This document shows positions 9,261 to 18,957 of a stretch of 64,000 bases of DNA, piece after piece (positions within the stretch are counted from its first letter, which is position 1; every line of letters begins with the position of its first letter). The stretch covers positions 82,406 through 146,405 of the forward strand of contig NZ_CH724145.1 in NCBI RefSeq assembly GCF_000153325.1, read 5' to 3'. Under the pieces are notes generated by a model. That model saw only the letters and a list, made by a program, of their open reading frames with translations. It had not been told where the DNA came from and searched no databases. The DNA comes from Photobacterium sp. SKA34 (GTDB taxonomy: Bacteria > Pseudomonadota > Gammaproteobacteria > Enterobacterales > Vibrionaceae). Made by a program: the position numbers and the translations under genes.

Positions 9261-9936
9261 TAATTTAACACTATGGTGGCAACAAAATACCCGCCTGATT
9301 GATTTACTAATTGAAGCATTAGGACAGACATTAACCATGGTGTTTGTGTCAGGGCTGATTGGTTTTGTTATTGGTATTCCTTTGGGTGTCACCCTTCATT
9401 TAACGAAGAAAAATGGCCTGTTAGAGAATACTACCGTTAATAATATCCTTGGCATCATCGTTAATATTGGACGCTCTATTCCTTTTATTATTCTACTGGT
9501 TGCGATTATTCCATTTACCCGATTTGTTGTTGGTAGCTCAATTGGTACAGCTGCGGCAATAGTTCCTCTTGCTGTTGGTGCTATCCCTTTTATTGCTCGT
9601 TTAGTTGAAGGGGCACTATTAGAAATCCCATCAGGCTTAGTTGAAGCAGCGCAATCTATGGGAGCTACCCCACTCCAAATTATTAAAAAAGTATTATTGC
9701 CTGAAGCACTACCCGGCATCATCAATGCGGTAACGATCACCCTTGTTACTCTAGTCAGTTATTCCGCGATGGCGGGGACTGTTGGTGGGGGCGGTTTAGG
9801 TGATGTGGGTATTCGTTACGGTTACCAACGTTTCGATGGCACCGTTATGGCTATCACCGTAGTCGTTCTAATAGTACTGGTACAAATTATTCAATCTGTT
9901 GGTGATCATCTCGTAAAACGTGTTGATCATCGATAA
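9250..9936 (+). CDS. metI: Methionine ABC transporter permease
   Basis: Inner-membrane permease of the methionine importer, with five predicted spans and the coupling motif [25 protein letters not shown]. The start is placed at ATG 9250 ([13 protein letters not shown]), which has GAGGTGC upstream; it gives 228 residues, near the E. coli 217. The start lies inside the last codons of metN, an 11-bp overlap that suggests translational coupling. The segment [19 protein letters not shown] is a family signature. Confidence 0.95.
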   Translation: MSLNNLTLWWQQNTRLIDLLIEALGQTLTMVFVSGLIGFVIGIPLGVTLHLTKKNGLLENTTVNNILGIIVNIGRSIPFIILLVAIIPFTRFVVGSSIGTAAAIVPLAVGAIPFIARLVEGALLEIPSGLVEAAQSMGATPLQIIKKVLLPEALPGIINAVTITLVTLVSYSAMAGTVGGGGLGDVGIRYGYQRFDGTVMAITVVVLIVLVQIIQSVGDHLVKRVDHR

Positions 9937-9976
9937 TCACACACTTTAAGGAAAACCCCATTTTAAGGAGAATTGT

Positions 9977-10792
9977 ATGGCGTTTAATCTAAAACATGTT
10001 TTTGCTCTTGCAGGTGTTGCTGCAGCACTATCACTGACAGGCTGTGGTGAAAAAGAAGCTGTCGTTGATAACAATAAAGTAAAAATTGGCGTCATGGCAG
10101 GAGCCGAAGAGCAAGTGGCAGAAGTTGCCGCTAAGCAGGCTAAAGAGAAATACGGCTTAGATGTCGAGTTGGTCTCATTTACCGATTACGTATCACCGAA
10201 TGCTGCGTTAGAAGAAGGTTCTATTGATGCTAATGCTTTCCAACATAAGCCATATCTTGATCAGCAAATTAAGGATCGCGGTTATAAGTTTGCGGTAGCT
10301 GGGAATACTTTTGTTTACCCAATCGCAGGTTACTCAAACTCAATTAAATCTGTTGATGAGCTAAAAGACGGCGATAAAGTTGCGGTACCAAACGATCCAA
10401 CCAACCTTGGTCGTTCATTATTACTACTTCAACAGCAAGGCCTAATTAAACTAAAAGATGGTTCAGGTTTAACTGCAACAGTATTAGACATTGTTGAAAA
10501 CCCGAAAAACCTGAAGATTGTTGAGCTAGAAGCGGCACAATTACCACGCTCTTTAGATGATGTGGCACTGGCTGTTATTAACACAACTTACGCAAGTAGC
10601 ATCAACTTAACGCCTGAGCGCGACGGTGTGTTTGTAGAAGATAAAGAATCACCATATGTGAACCTTATCGTCTCTCGTACAGACAATGTTGATGCAGAGA
10701 ATGTGAAGAAATTTGTTCAAGCGTACCAATCTGAAGATGTATATAACTCTGCGAAAAACATCTTTAATGGTGGTGTTGTAAAAGGTTGGTAA
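9977..10792 (+). CDS. metQ: Methionine-binding lipoprotein
   Basis: Substrate-binding component of the methionine importer (NLPA lipoprotein family). The N-terminus has a lipoprotein signal with lipobox LTGC, giving a lipidated Cys at residue 23. The mature part reads VKIGVMAGAEEQVAEVAA, with the ligand-pocket motifs NAFQHKPYLDQ and VPNDPTNLGRSLLLLQ typical of MetQ. It has 271 residues (E. coli 271). An AAGGAG site precedes the ATG. Last gene of metNIQ, followed by a strong terminator. Confidence 0.96.
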   Translation: MAFNLKHVFALAGVAAALSLTGCGEKEAVVDNNKVKIGVMAGAEEQVAEVAAKQAKEKYGLDVELVSFTDYVSPNAALEEGSIDANAFQHKPYLDQQIKDRGYKFAVAGNTFVYPIAGYSNSIKSVDELKDGDKVAVPNDPTNLGRSLLLLQQQGLIKLKDGSGLTATVLDIVENPKNLKIVELEAAQLPRSLDDVALAVINTTYASSINLTPERDGVFVEDKESPYVNLIVSRTDNVDAENVKKFVQAYQSEDVYNSAKNIFNGGVVKGW

Positions 10793-10822
10793 CCGCTACT
10801 TTCTACTAACCATGTACTTATC

Positions 10823-10850
10823 GGGTAGGTCTCAGCACCTACCCTTTTTT
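10823..10850 (+). terminator. Rho-independent terminator of metNIQ
   Basis: Perfect 8-bp stem GGGTAGGT/ACCTACCC with a 6-nt loop and six T residues, 30 bp after the metQ stop. Confidence 0.95.
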
Positions 10851-10895
10851 ATGTTATATTCTGAACTCTTTTGACTTCTTAGTTGGCTTCATTCC

Positions 10896-11597
10896 ATGTC
10901 TTATAACATCGAACCTATCGGCATTATCCACTCCCCTTATAAAGAAAAGTTTGCTGTTCCTCGGCAGCCAGGATTGGTGCCGAGTGCGCGTTCTGAAATT
11001 GTTTTGCAAGGTGCTGCAAATTCAATGGAAGCGGTAAGAGGCTTAGAGCAATTTAGTCATTTGTGGTTATTATTTTTATTTGATCAGAATTTAGAAGCCG
11101 GATGGCGCTCAACCGTTAGACCGCCTCGATTGGGTGGAAATGAACGTATTGGTGTGTTTGCCAGCCGTGCCACATTCCGCCCAAATGGGATTGGTATGTC
11201 AGCGGTCGAATTAAAAGGGGTTCGTCATGAAAACGGCAATGTGATCATTGAACTTGGTGGTGTCGATTTAGTTAATGGCACCCCAATTGTTGATATAAAG
11301 CCTTATATCCCTTATTCCGATAGTTTATCCCAAGCACAAGGCGGCTTTGCTTCAAGCACACCGGATCTAATGCCAGTGTGTTTTAGCGAAACAGCGCTCA
11401 ACCAACTACCATCAAAAAACAAAGCCTATTACCAAACAGTGATCAGCGAAGTATTATCTCAAGATCCTCGCCCTGCTTATAGGAAAGGTAAACCCGATCC
11501 TAAACAATATGCAGTACATTTGTTTGATTTTAATGTTCACTTCTCAATAACTGAACAACAAATAACCGTTAATCAGATCGAGAAAGTTAATCAATAG
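10896..11597 (+). CDS. trmO: tRNA (adenine(37)-N6)-methyltransferase TrmO
   Basis: SAM-dependent N6-methylation of the t6A37 base in threonine tRNAs (UPF0066/TsaA family). Conserved blocks visible: IGIIHSPYKEKFAVPRQPGL at the N-terminus, VFASRATFRPNGIGMSAVEL (SAM-binding region) and VDIKPYIPYSDS; the C-terminal domain carries DPRPAYRKG. Its 233 residues match E. coli YaeB (235). Position between metQ and proS is the E. coli order, apart from rcsF, which is absent here. The start ATG has only a weak upstream purine run. Confidence 0.95.
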   Translation: MSYNIEPIGIIHSPYKEKFAVPRQPGLVPSARSEIVLQGAANSMEAVRGLEQFSHLWLLFLFDQNLEAGWRSTVRPPRLGGNERIGVFASRATFRPNGIGMSAVELKGVRHENGNVIIELGGVDLVNGTPIVDIKPYIPYSDSLSQAQGGFASSTPDLMPVCFSETALNQLPSKNKAYYQTVISEVLSQDPRPAYRKGKPDPKQYAVHLFDFNVHFSITEQQITVNQIEKVNQ

Positions 11598-11723
11598 CAG
11601 ATCTTATACAGTTCTCTTTGGCGAATAACGTGTAGGCTGGTAATATATTCGGCTATCGTCAGATCACTGACGGGCGGGATTTATTCCTTCTTTTTTAATT
11701 TAATTAATCAACGGATACCATCA

Positions 11724-13439
11724 ATGCGTACCAGTAACTATCTTCTTTCTACTCTGAAGGAGACTCCAAACGACGCAGAAATCATCAGCCACCAGTTGAT
11801 GCTTCGTGCAGGTATGATCCGTAAGCTGGCTTCAGGTCTATATGCCTGGCTACCTACAGGTCTGCGTGTTCTGCGTAAGGTCGAAAACATCGTTCGCCAA
11901 GAAATCGACAATGCAGGCGCAATCGAAACCTTGATGCCCGTTGTTCAGCCGTTCGAACTATGGGAAGAAACAGGTCGCTCAGAAAAAATGGGCCCTGAAC
12001 TACTTCGCTTTACTGACCGTCACGCGCGTCCGTTTGTACTTAGTCCAACAGCTGAAGAAGTTTTCACTAGCTTGGTACGTAACGAAGTAAACTCTTACAA
12101 GCAACTTCCGTTGAACTTGTACCAAATTCAAACAAAATTCCGTGATGAGCGCCGCCCTCGTTTTGGCGTAATGCGTGCCCGTGAGTTTTGCATGATGGAT
12201 GCTTACAGCTTTGACATCGACAAAGAAGGCTTACAAAAGTCTTACGATGCAATGCACGATGCATACTGTAAAGCGTTCGATCGCATGGGTCTTGAGTACC
12301 GCCCAGTATTAGCAGATTCTGGCGCTATCGGTGGTAGTGGCTCTCAAGAGTTCCACGTACTAGCTGAAAGTGGTGAAGATTTAATCGCATTCTCTACAGA
12401 GTCTGATTATGCAGCTAATATCGAAAAAGCAGAAGCATTAGCTCCTGCTCACAATAATGCTGAACCAACAGTTGAACTGTCTGTTATCGATACACCAAAT
12501 GCGAAAACTATCGATGAGTTAGTTGAGCAACACGGTATTGCTATCGAGAAAACGATCAAGACGCTATTTGTTAAAGCTTCTGATGAGATCGATGCGCCTA
12601 TCGTGGCTCTGTTAGTTCGTGGTGATCACGAATTAAACGAAATTAAAGCAGAAAACCTAGACTGGATTACTTCTCCACTGGAAATGGCAACAGAAGAAGA
12701 AATTCGTCAGTTCGTTAATGCTGGTCCTGGTTCACTAGGTCCTGTTGGGTTAGAGCTACCTGTTATTGTTGACCGAACTGTCGCTGTAATGAGTGACTTT
12801 GCCGCAGGTGCAAACATCGATGGTAAACACCATGTTGGTATCAACTGGGGTCGCGACGTTGAACTAGGTCGCGTTGAAGATCTACGTAACGTTGTTGAAG
12901 GTGATCTTAGCCCATGTGGTAAAGGTACACTGCAACTTAAGCGTGGCATTGAAGTAGGTCACATCTTCCAATTGGGTAATGCTTATTCTGAGAAGATGAA
13001 CTGTGGTGTGCTAGATGCTAACGGTAAAAACGCAATTCTAGAAATGGGTTGTTACGGTATTGGTGTATCACGTGTTGTGGCATCAGCTATCGAACAAAAC
13101 CATGACGAAAACGGTATTATCTGGCCTGATGCTCTTGCACCATTCCACGTTTCTATTGTTCCTATGAACATGGCGAAATCAGAAGAAGTAAAAGAAGCGG
13201 CAGAAAAGCTATATGCCGATCTAACTGCTGCAGGTATTGAAGTACTGTTTGATGATCGTAAAGAGCGCCCAGGTGTAATGTTTGCAGATCACGAACTACT
13301 GGGTATTCCACATACTATCGTTATTGGAAACCGTAGCCTTGAAAACGGTGAGATGGAATATAAAAACCGTCGCACAGGTATCAAAGAAGCCGTTGCTGTA
13401 AATGATGTTGTTACGTTTCTTAAGCAAAAAATGGCTTAA
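11724..13439 (+). CDS. proS: Prolyl-tRNA synthetase (bacterial type with INS editing domain)
   Basis: Charges tRNA-Pro with proline. Class II synthetase: motif 1 around [26 protein letters not shown], motif 2 [23 protein letters not shown], motif 3 [14 protein letters not shown]. The insertion (INS) domain, which hydrolyses misacylated Ala-tRNA-Pro, covers roughly residues 225-400 and includes KTLFVKA and the GPGSLGPVG loop. The C-terminal anticodon-binding domain begins near 465. Its 571 residues are the usual length (E. coli 572). The 126-bp upstream region shows no recognised regulatory RNA. Confidence 0.98.
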   Translation: MRTSNYLLSTLKETPNDAEIISHQLMLRAGMIRKLASGLYAWLPTGLRVLRKVENIVRQEIDNAGAIETLMPVVQPFELWEETGRSEKMGPELLRFTDRHARPFVLSPTAEEVFTSLVRNEVNSYKQLPLNLYQIQTKFRDERRPRFGVMRAREFCMMDAYSFDIDKEGLQKSYDAMHDAYCKAFDRMGLEYRPVLADSGAIGGSGSQEFHVLAESGEDLIAFSTESDYAANIEKAEALAPAHNNAEPTVELSVIDTPNAKTIDELVEQHGIAIEKTIKTLFVKASDEIDAPIVALLVRGDHELNEIKAENLDWITSPLEMATEEEIRQFVNAGPGSLGPVGLELPVIVDRTVAVMSDFAAGANIDGKHHVGINWGRDVELGRVEDLRNVVEGDLSPCGKGTLQLKRGIEVGHIFQLGNAYSEKMNCGVLDANGKNAILEMGCYGIGVSRVVASAIEQNHDENGIIWPDALAPFHVSIVPMNMAKSEEVKEAAEKLYADLTAAGIEVLFDDRKERPGVMFADHELLGIPHTIVIGNRSLENGEMEYKNRRTGIKEAVAVNDVVTFLKQKMA

Positions 13440-13462
13440 GTAAAAAGTTAATAACACATTGA

Positions 13463-13490
13463 AAAAGCTGTCATTATGGCAGCTTTTTTT
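13463..13490 (+). terminator. Rho-independent terminator of proS
   Basis: AAAAGCTG and CAGCTTTT pair around a 9-nt loop (inner C-G and U-G pairs possible) and end in a run of seven T, 23 bp after the proS stop. Confidence 0.85.
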
Positions 13491-13632
13491 CTATTCCTTA
13501 TTAAAAAAAACATTTTACTCACTCCCATTTTTTTATGTAACAGTAAATATCTGTTGCAATCTTGCCGTTATCATTGATCTGCTCAAAATATGCCCTATAG
13601 TGACAAATCAAATAGTTATTGATCTTGTCGTA

Positions 13633-14490
13633 ATGGAACACGCTTTATTTAACCGATCTCATTCCTCATCTTCCCCTAAGCTAAAGCAAAAACCTTTAGC
13701 TGCAGATCAACGTCTGTTGATCCTGCAAAAACTTCAAGGGAAACTGGAGATCCAAGCGTTATTTCAACCTCTCTGTAGGGAGCTAGATAAACAAATTGAT
13801 ATCGCTCGTTTAGTCTGGACCCTTGATGAAACCACAACATTGATCCGCCAAGGACAATCGACCCCTCATCAAAACAGCTTTGCTTTACGCTTTGGTGATA
13901 ACTCTTTAGGTTCACTGCATTATTCCACTCTTTATCCATTAGATAATGACGAAATAAGCTTATTACATACCTACCACCGTTTATTTGCAGGCCCTCTATT
14001 TAATGCGATTGAATATCAAAAAGTAAAACATATGGCACTGAAAGATAAACTTTCAGGTCTATGTAATCGAATGTGTTTTGAGCAAGATATTCATCATGCT
14101 ATTGCGATGAGCGAAAAACGAGATGTGGAGTTGGTACTGTTTATTTGTGACTTAGATAATTTTAAACAAGTGAATGATAACTTTGGTCATCTTGATGGCG
14201 ACAAAGTTATTAAAGATTTTGCTAATGCATTGAAGTTTGCAACCCGCACCTCAGATCGTTGTTATCGCATAGGAGGTGATGAGTTTATTATCTTGCTTCA
14301 ACCTGCTAGTGATCGCTCTGAAATAAAAGTAGCATCACGGATCAACCAATATATTCAACAAAGCCCAATCTTAGGTATTTTAAATATTGGATTTTCCTAT
14401 GGCACAGCGATCTTTAATCAAGGTGACTCTATGCTGTCTTTGATTGAACGCGCTGATCGTAAACTCTATCAACACAAGCGCAATAAATAA
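13633..14490 (+). CDS. GGDEF domain protein, predicted active diguanylate cyclase
   Basis: Predicted to make cyclic di-GMP from two GTP. The C-terminal GGDEF domain (about residues 125-285) opens with DKLSGLCNRMCFEQDI, has the metal-binding CDLDNFKQVNDNFGHLDGD and an intact signature RIGGDEFIIL (GGDEF at 214-218). No RxxD inhibitory site is seen five residues before GGDEF. The N-terminal 120 residues are an unassigned sensory region with no membrane span. The frame is open from 13459, but that start lies in the proS terminator, so ATG 13633 (MEHALFNRS) is preferred although its ribosome-binding site is weak. Confidence 0.85.
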   Translation: MEHALFNRSHSSSSPKLKQKPLAADQRLLILQKLQGKLEIQALFQPLCRELDKQIDIARLVWTLDETTTLIRQGQSTPHQNSFALRFGDNSLGSLHYSTLYPLDNDEISLLHTYHRLFAGPLFNAIEYQKVKHMALKDKLSGLCNRMCFEQDIHHAIAMSEKRDVELVLFICDLDNFKQVNDNFGHLDGDKVIKDFANALKFATRTSDRCYRIGGDEFIILLQPASDRSEIKVASRINQYIQQSPILGILNIGFSYGTAIFNQGDSMLSLIERADRKLYQHKRNK

Positions 14491-14618
14491 TCATTCCGTT
14501 GTTCTAAAAGCATAACTACTACGTTTTTACATTGTTTAACGCTATGATGCCTATGACATTTGAGAGTATTCAAATAGATATTGTTATCTCTTTGAATATT
14601 TTCTACAAAGGGCTAATT

Positions 14619-14825
14619 ATGCAAGTTTATCAATGTGGTGAGCTTATCCGTGCGACCTATGCACAAATTGGAAGTGGCGATCAAGGTTATATTCCTGCGG
14701 CTATTACCTGTGCAATTAAAACCTTCAATGATATTGCCGAAGATACTAATTTACCGCTTGAAGTCCGTGAGCGTGCAGCCTTTGCTGCTGCGAACTTATT
14801 AATCAGTGATCATGAGGACAAATAA
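14619..14825 (+). CDS. yaeP: UPF0253 family protein YaeP
   Basis: Small conserved protein of unknown function, recognised by [27 protein letters not shown] and the C-terminal [15 protein letters not shown], which align with E. coli YaeP. ATG 14619 follows AAAGGG and gives 68 residues, the family length; the longer frame from 14532 has no support. The stop overlaps the next start (TAATG), so the two genes are probably coupled. In E. coli yaeP is paired with rof; here the partner is a DUF4250 gene instead. Confidence 0.9.
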   Translation: MQVYQCGELIRATYAQIGSGDQGYIPAAITCAIKTFNDIAEDTNLPLEVRERAAFAAANLLISDHEDK

Positions 14826-15013
14826 TGGATTTATCTAAATTTGAAAGCATGGATCCCATCATGTTAATGAGTATTGTAAACATGAAGATCCGTGATGATT
14901 TCCAAGATCTCGATGAACTCGTTAAATTCTATGATATTGATCGCCAAAAGCTGATCGATAAACTTGCGAGTGCTGGGTTTGAATACTTACCAGAAGCAAA
15001 ACAATTTCGATAA
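14825..15013 (+). CDS. DUF4250 domain protein
   Basis: A 62-residue protein matching the DUF4250 pattern: MLMSIVNMKIRDDFQDLDELVKFYDIDRQKLIDKLASAGFEYLPEAKQF. The predicted fold is a small helical bundle with a helix-turn-helix look. Function is unknown. The ATG overlaps the yaeP stop by one base, so it is probably made by coupled translation. A strong bidirectional terminator follows. Confidence 0.85.
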   Translation: MDLSKFESMDPIMLMSIVNMKIRDDFQDLDELVKFYDIDRQKLIDKLASAGFEYLPEAKQFR

Positions 15014-15014
15014 A

Positions 15015-15041
15015 AAAACGGAAGCTTAAAGCTTCCGTTTT
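15015..15041. terminator. Bidirectional terminator between DUF4250 gene and mtr
   Basis: Perfect 11-bp stem AAAACGGAAGC/GCTTCCGTTTT with a 5-nt loop, T-rich on both strands; it serves the two convergent genes. Confidence 0.93.
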
Positions 15042-15062
15042 TATTTATGGGTTAAACCTATA

Positions 15063-16274
15063 TTAGCCTTTAAAGATCGGCAGTAAATTTGCCATCGCCA
15101 TAATATGGAATATTGCGGTCACCACACCAAAGCCAATCACAACGTATACCGTCACATTACCGCCAGGCACAACAAACCCATCTTTCTTTTCTTTGCATTG
15201 GCGAGTCTTTTTAGCCAATAATGCCGGAATAATACACGCCCAAATCGTTGCAGCAGCACCAGCTAAACCAATCGCAGATAAGAACCCCAGTGGTGCAAAT
15301 AATGAAAAGATCAACGGTGGTAAGAAAGTAATAGCCCACGTCTTCAAGCGTCCTTGTTTTGTGTCTTCAAAGCCACATAAATCAGCTAAGTAATCAAATA
15401 CACCTAGGCCAACACCGATAAACGAAGAAACAACAGCGGCAATTGAAAAAATACGGATTGCTTGTTTAATACTATTTGAGTCAACCACACTATCAAGTGC
15501 TTGCGCTAAAGCATCAATACCGCCACCAGCCGAAACCACAGGACCAAATGCGTCACGAGGTACGTTGCCGAAAATACAAACCACCCACACTAAATAGAAA
15601 CCTAGCGCGATTAATGTACCACCTAAAATCGCATTTTTAGCTTGGTATTCATTGCGGTAATAGTCGCGCATTGTGCTAACCGAATGGTGGTAACCAAAAG
15701 AAGTTAATGCTACGGGTAATAGTGCTAACGCATAAGGAGAATAGCTAACATGTAATTGGGTTGTATCAAGTAAAACTGGAACTTTGATATGTGTCGCTAG
15801 TCCTGAAATTCCAATTAAGAAACTTACCAACATAAAAACAATCAGTAAAATAGAAATACGATCGACCGCACGCGTTGAGTGAAGAACAAAGGTCGAACTG
15901 ATTGCGACAAATAAAATAGAAGCTAACTTACTGTCAATACCTAATATATTACTAAAAATCATACCTGATGATGAAATATAGGCATAAAGCAAAATACCGC
16001 CAACAAAGTATAATGACAGGTTATTGATAATATTAATTTTAGTATTAAGTACATCTTTTGTGATGGTATTAAAAGACACTTTAAAATCATAATGCTTAAG
16101 CGCTTCTAATAATAACCAACCTGATAATGTCATCATAACCATGGTTAAAGATATTGCGATAACGCTCCAGAATGTCCATGCGCCCGCCCCTGCACTCGGT
16201 AAACCTAACATGCCCGCGCCTACACAAACGCTTGCAATAATACACGCTCCGCCAAGTGTCGATGGTTTGCTCAT
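15063..16274 (-). CDS. mtr: Aromatic amino acid (tryptophan) permease, Mtr type
   Basis: Inner-membrane proton symporter of the hydroxy/aromatic amino acid permease (HAAAP) family with about 11 predicted spans; 403 residues. The N-terminal GGACIIASVCVGAGMLGLP substrate motif, SFNTITKDVL, YAYISSSG, LTSFGYHHSV, GNVPRDAF, VGLGVFDYLADLCGF and the ending IMAMANLLPIF align well with E. coli Mtr, better than with TyrP. A TrpR-like palindrome lies 21-46 bp upstream of the start, which supports a tryptophan role. TyrP or a broad aromatic permease remains possible. Confidence 0.85.
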   Translation of the reverse strand: MSKPSTLGGACIIASVCVGAGMLGLPSAGAGAWTFWSVIAISLTMVMMTLSGWLLLEALKHYDFKVSFNTITKDVLNTKINIINNLSLYFVGGILLYAYISSSGMIFSNILGIDSKLASILFVAISSTFVLHSTRAVDRISILLIVFMLVSFLIGISGLATHIKVPVLLDTTQLHVSYSPYALALLPVALTSFGYHHSVSTMRDYYRNEYQAKNAILGGTLIALGFYLVWVVCIFGNVPRDAFGPVVSAGGGIDALAQALDSVVDSNSIKQAIRIFSIAAVVSSFIGVGLGVFDYLADLCGFEDTKQGRLKTWAITFLPPLIFSLFAPLGFLSAIGLAGAAATIWACIIPALLAKKTRQCKEKKDGFVVPGGNVTVYVVIGFGVVTAIFHIMAMANLLPIFKG

Positions 16275-16294
16275 TTCTTTCCCTTTTAACTATC

Positions 16295-16320
16295 GTATCA
16301 GTAGACTAGTACACTAATAC
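16295..16320 (-). promoter_or_regulatory. Probable TrpR operator upstream of mtr
   Basis: A 26-bp imperfect palindrome (about 20 of 26 symmetric positions) centred on ACTAGT at 16305-16310, flanked by GTAT and ATAC. The CTAG-type half sites resemble the Trp repressor operator core; E. coli mtr is repressed by TrpR. Binding is inferred. Confidence 0.6.
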
Positions 16321-16422
16321 CTTTTGTATTTTATCGCAATAAAAAGTTACTAAGCAGGCAAAAAAAACAACAAAATTGAAATTAGGTACATATCCTTCTA
16401 CAAAAAACATAATTTAAAAGCA

Positions 16423-16456
16423 TAAAAAACACCGTAACAAATGATATATTACGGTG
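16423..16456 (-). terminator. Rho-independent terminator of tilS
   Basis: On the minus strand CACCGTAA and TTACGGTG form an 8-bp stem followed by TTTTTT, about 50 bp past the tilS stop. Confidence 0.8.
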
Positions 16457-16507
16457 AAAGATAGGTTGTTCGAACTTGCTAGTAAAATAATGCCCTATTT
16501 GTCTTTT

Positions 16508-17824
16508 TTAAGCATTAAGATCAATCGTAATATCATGACCAGAAAACTCAGAGACGACAAAATACCCCACTACAGCAGCAAGCTTATCACCATAAAAGAT
16601 GAGTGGCGTACGGCTACGTAACCAACTTGGCACCTTATATTCTTGATAAAGTTTTTTTAATTTTCTGCTTCCACATCGTCCTTCAGGCTTAATAGCATCA
16701 CCTTGATAGTGAAAACGCAAGGTTATAGTTTCATCAGGTTCTGGCTGTCTTAATAAAGGATAATCACCCTCTTGGTTTAAAACCAACGTCCCTAAATTTT
16801 GTGGTAACAAGCAAGGAGAATCTAAATCAATATTGTCTTGCCACTGGCTAATATCATCCCATTGCAGCAGTAAATATAACTTCTTTTGATAGCGACGCAC
16901 TTCAACATTTGCCCAACATAGTTTGGGATTCGCATCCTCTTTTGCCTGTACTACGTTAAACCAAATCTGCTCAAGCTGTGCTAATGATGGCATTAGGACT
17001 GATTGTTTTTTTAACCACTGACGAATTAACGCCATACCGACACGTTGGCTCACATCTGAAGCAAGCAGTAAGCTACCATCAGGTTGGATCGCTTGAGCAA
17101 GTTGTGTTGCTAATAACTCAGCTAATAATGCTTCTTGCTCACCGCACAACGCGCTACTTCGTGCGACTGATTTATGAATACTTGGCCAACGTTCAACGAG
17201 ACGAGGCGTTATTTGATGACGAATAAAATTGCGATCATAACGCTCATCTTGGTTGCTTTCATCTTCAACCCAAGAGAGTTTGTGATCCAATCCGTATTGC
17301 TCAATATCAGAACGTTTAATATTGAGTAATGGTCTTAAATGCATCCCTTTAGCAAAAGGGAGTATCGTTGGCATAGCTGCTAATCCAGCAGGGCCACTCC
17401 CGCGCTTTAATGCCAATAGAAAAGTTTCAATCTGATCGTCACTGTGCTGAGCGGTTAGTAGCATATCACCCTTGTTGACGTGTTGCGCTAAAATGTTATA
17501 CCGCGCTTCTCGCGCTGCTTGCTCAAGACTAATTCGGTTTCCTGTTAGCACTTTTACACGTTCAATATCACAGCAAATACCTGCACTTTTAGCCCAAAAA
17601 ACACACTTATCAGCCCATATATCAGCATTAGTACTTAATCCATGATGTACATAAACGGCATGACAGCTATATTCTGGATTTTGTGTAATAAATCGCGCCA
17701 TTAAATCAAGTAGTACACGAGAATCGAGCCCACCACTAAAGGCAAGAACAAACCGTTTACTTGCTGGTCGATGAGTCAATAATTGACGGCAAAAAGCAGA
17801 ATACAACATGATATCTTTCAACAT
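16508..17824 (-). CDS. tilS: tRNA(Ile)-lysidine synthetase
   Basis: Converts C34 of the CAU-anticodon isoleucine tRNA to lysidine so that it reads AUA and is charged with isoleucine. The PP-loop ATP pyrophosphatase signature SGGLDSRVLLDL is near residue 30; the conserved HHGLS, ARYNIL and HSDDQIETFLLALKRGSGPAGL blocks follow. The C-terminal substrate-binding domain includes EGRCGSRKLKKLYQEYKVPSWLR. It has 438 residues (E. coli 432). It lies downstream of accA as in E. coli, with a terminator between. Confidence 0.95.
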   Translation of the reverse strand: MLKDIMLYSAFCRQLLTHRPASKRFVLAFSGGLDSRVLLDLMARFITQNPEYSCHAVYVHHGLSTNADIWADKCVFWAKSAGICCDIERVKVLTGNRISLEQAAREARYNILAQHVNKGDMLLTAQHSDDQIETFLLALKRGSGPAGLAAMPTILPFAKGMHLRPLLNIKRSDIEQYGLDHKLSWVEDESNQDERYDRNFIRHQITPRLVERWPSIHKSVARSSALCGEQEALLAELLATQLAQAIQPDGSLLLASDVSQRVGMALIRQWLKKQSVLMPSLAQLEQIWFNVVQAKEDANPKLCWANVEVRRYQKKLYLLLQWDDISQWQDNIDLDSPCLLPQNLGTLVLNQEGDYPLLRQPEPDETITLRFHYQGDAIKPEGRCGSRKLKKLYQEYKVPSWLRSRTPLIFYGDKLAAVVGYFVVSEFSGHDITIDLNA

Positions 17825-17877
17825 TAAGAGAAAACTATAGTCTATCGCAGCCTATCAAAGCACTAAATGGGAAAAAC

Positions 17878-17906
17878 AAAAAAGGCCAGCTTAATTGCTG
17901 ACCTTT
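17878..17906 (-). terminator. Rho-independent terminator of accA
   Basis: Minus strand AAAGGTCAGC/GCTGGCCTTT stem (one mismatch) with a 6-nt loop and a T run, 21 bp after the accA stop. Confidence 0.85.
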
Positions 17907-17927
17907 TACTAAACGTTAAACCAACTT

Positions 17928-18887
17928 TTAGCAGTAACCATAACTCATCAGGCGCTGATAACGACGTTCAAGTAACGTCTCAGTATCTAATTCATCAAGT
18001 TCAGCCAATGTTGCCTTAAGTTGTGCTTTTAATGTATTTGCCATTAGTAACACATTACGGTGAGCGCCACCCAGTGGCTCTTCAATAATGTTATCAATCA
18101 GCTCCAACTCTTTTAAGCGAGGAGCTGTCATACCCATTGCTTCAGCCGCTTGCGGTGCTTTATCTGAATCACGCCATAAGATTGATGCACAACCTTCAGG
18201 TGAAATCACAGAATACGTTGAGTATTGCAGCATATTAACGCAATCACCCACACCAATAGCCAGTGCACCACCAGAACCGCCTTCGCCAACCACGTTACAA
18301 ATAACAGGAACTTTAAGACCTGACATTACTTTTAGGTTCATTGCGATAGCTTCTGATTGACCACGCTCTTCAGCACCTACACCAGGGTACGCACCTGCAG
18401 TATCAATGAAAGTGATCACAGGCATATTAAAACGCTCTGCCATTTTCATTAAACGTAACGCTTTACGGTAACCTTCAGGCTTTGGCATACCAAAGTTGCG
18501 CTTCACTTTTTCAGTCGTGCCGCGGCCTTTTTGGTGACCAATCACCATAACAGGACGACCATCAATGCGAGCAATACCACCGACTAACGCTTTATCATCA
18601 GCAAACGCGCGATCGCCTGCCAATTCATCAAACTCTTCGAACATGTGCTCGACATAATCAAAAGTATATGGGCGCTGAGGATGGCGTGCGAGTTGCGCAA
18701 CCTGCCATGCACCAAGATCACCAAAGATTTTCTTGGTAAGCTCTAGGCTTTTCTTTTCTAGTTGCTCAATTTCTTTTTCTAGATCAACCGAATTAGACTC
18801 ATCACGACGAGATACATCACGTAATGCTTCAATTTTTGCTTCTAGCTCTGCAATCGGTTGTTCAAACTCGAGGAAGTTCAGGCTCAT
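17928..18887 (-). CDS. accA: Acetyl-CoA carboxylase carboxyltransferase subunit alpha
   Basis: With AccD forms the carboxyltransferase that makes malonyl-CoA, the first committed step of fatty acid synthesis. Recognised by [22 protein letters not shown], the [15 protein letters not shown] block, [31 protein letters not shown] and the oxyanion-hole glycines in [17 protein letters not shown]. Its 319 residues equal the E. coli length. It is 70 bp downstream of dnaE on the same strand, the E. coli order. Confidence 0.98.
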   Translation of the reverse strand: MSLNFLEFEQPIAELEAKIEALRDVSRRDESNSVDLEKEIEQLEKKSLELTKKIFGDLGAWQVAQLARHPQRPYTFDYVEHMFEEFDELAGDRAFADDKALVGGIARIDGRPVMVIGHQKGRGTTEKVKRNFGMPKPEGYRKALRLMKMAERFNMPVITFIDTAGAYPGVGAEERGQSEAIAMNLKVMSGLKVPVICNVVGEGGSGGALAIGVGDCVNMLQYSTYSVISPEGCASILWRDSDKAPQAAEAMGMTAPRLKELELIDNIIEEPLGGAHRNVLLMANTLKAQLKATLAELDELDTETLLERRYQRLMSYGYC

Positions 18888-18957
18888 ACCACTTAAAATC
18901 CTTTTGCTTATGATGATGATAGGGACTTAACTACCCTATCATAAACATTAAGCGCAT

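Noticed and set aside
13459-13632. N-terminal extension of the diguanylate cyclase with a membrane-like segment
   Set aside because: The extension overlaps the proS terminator and has no ribosome-binding site; ATG 13633 is more likely.
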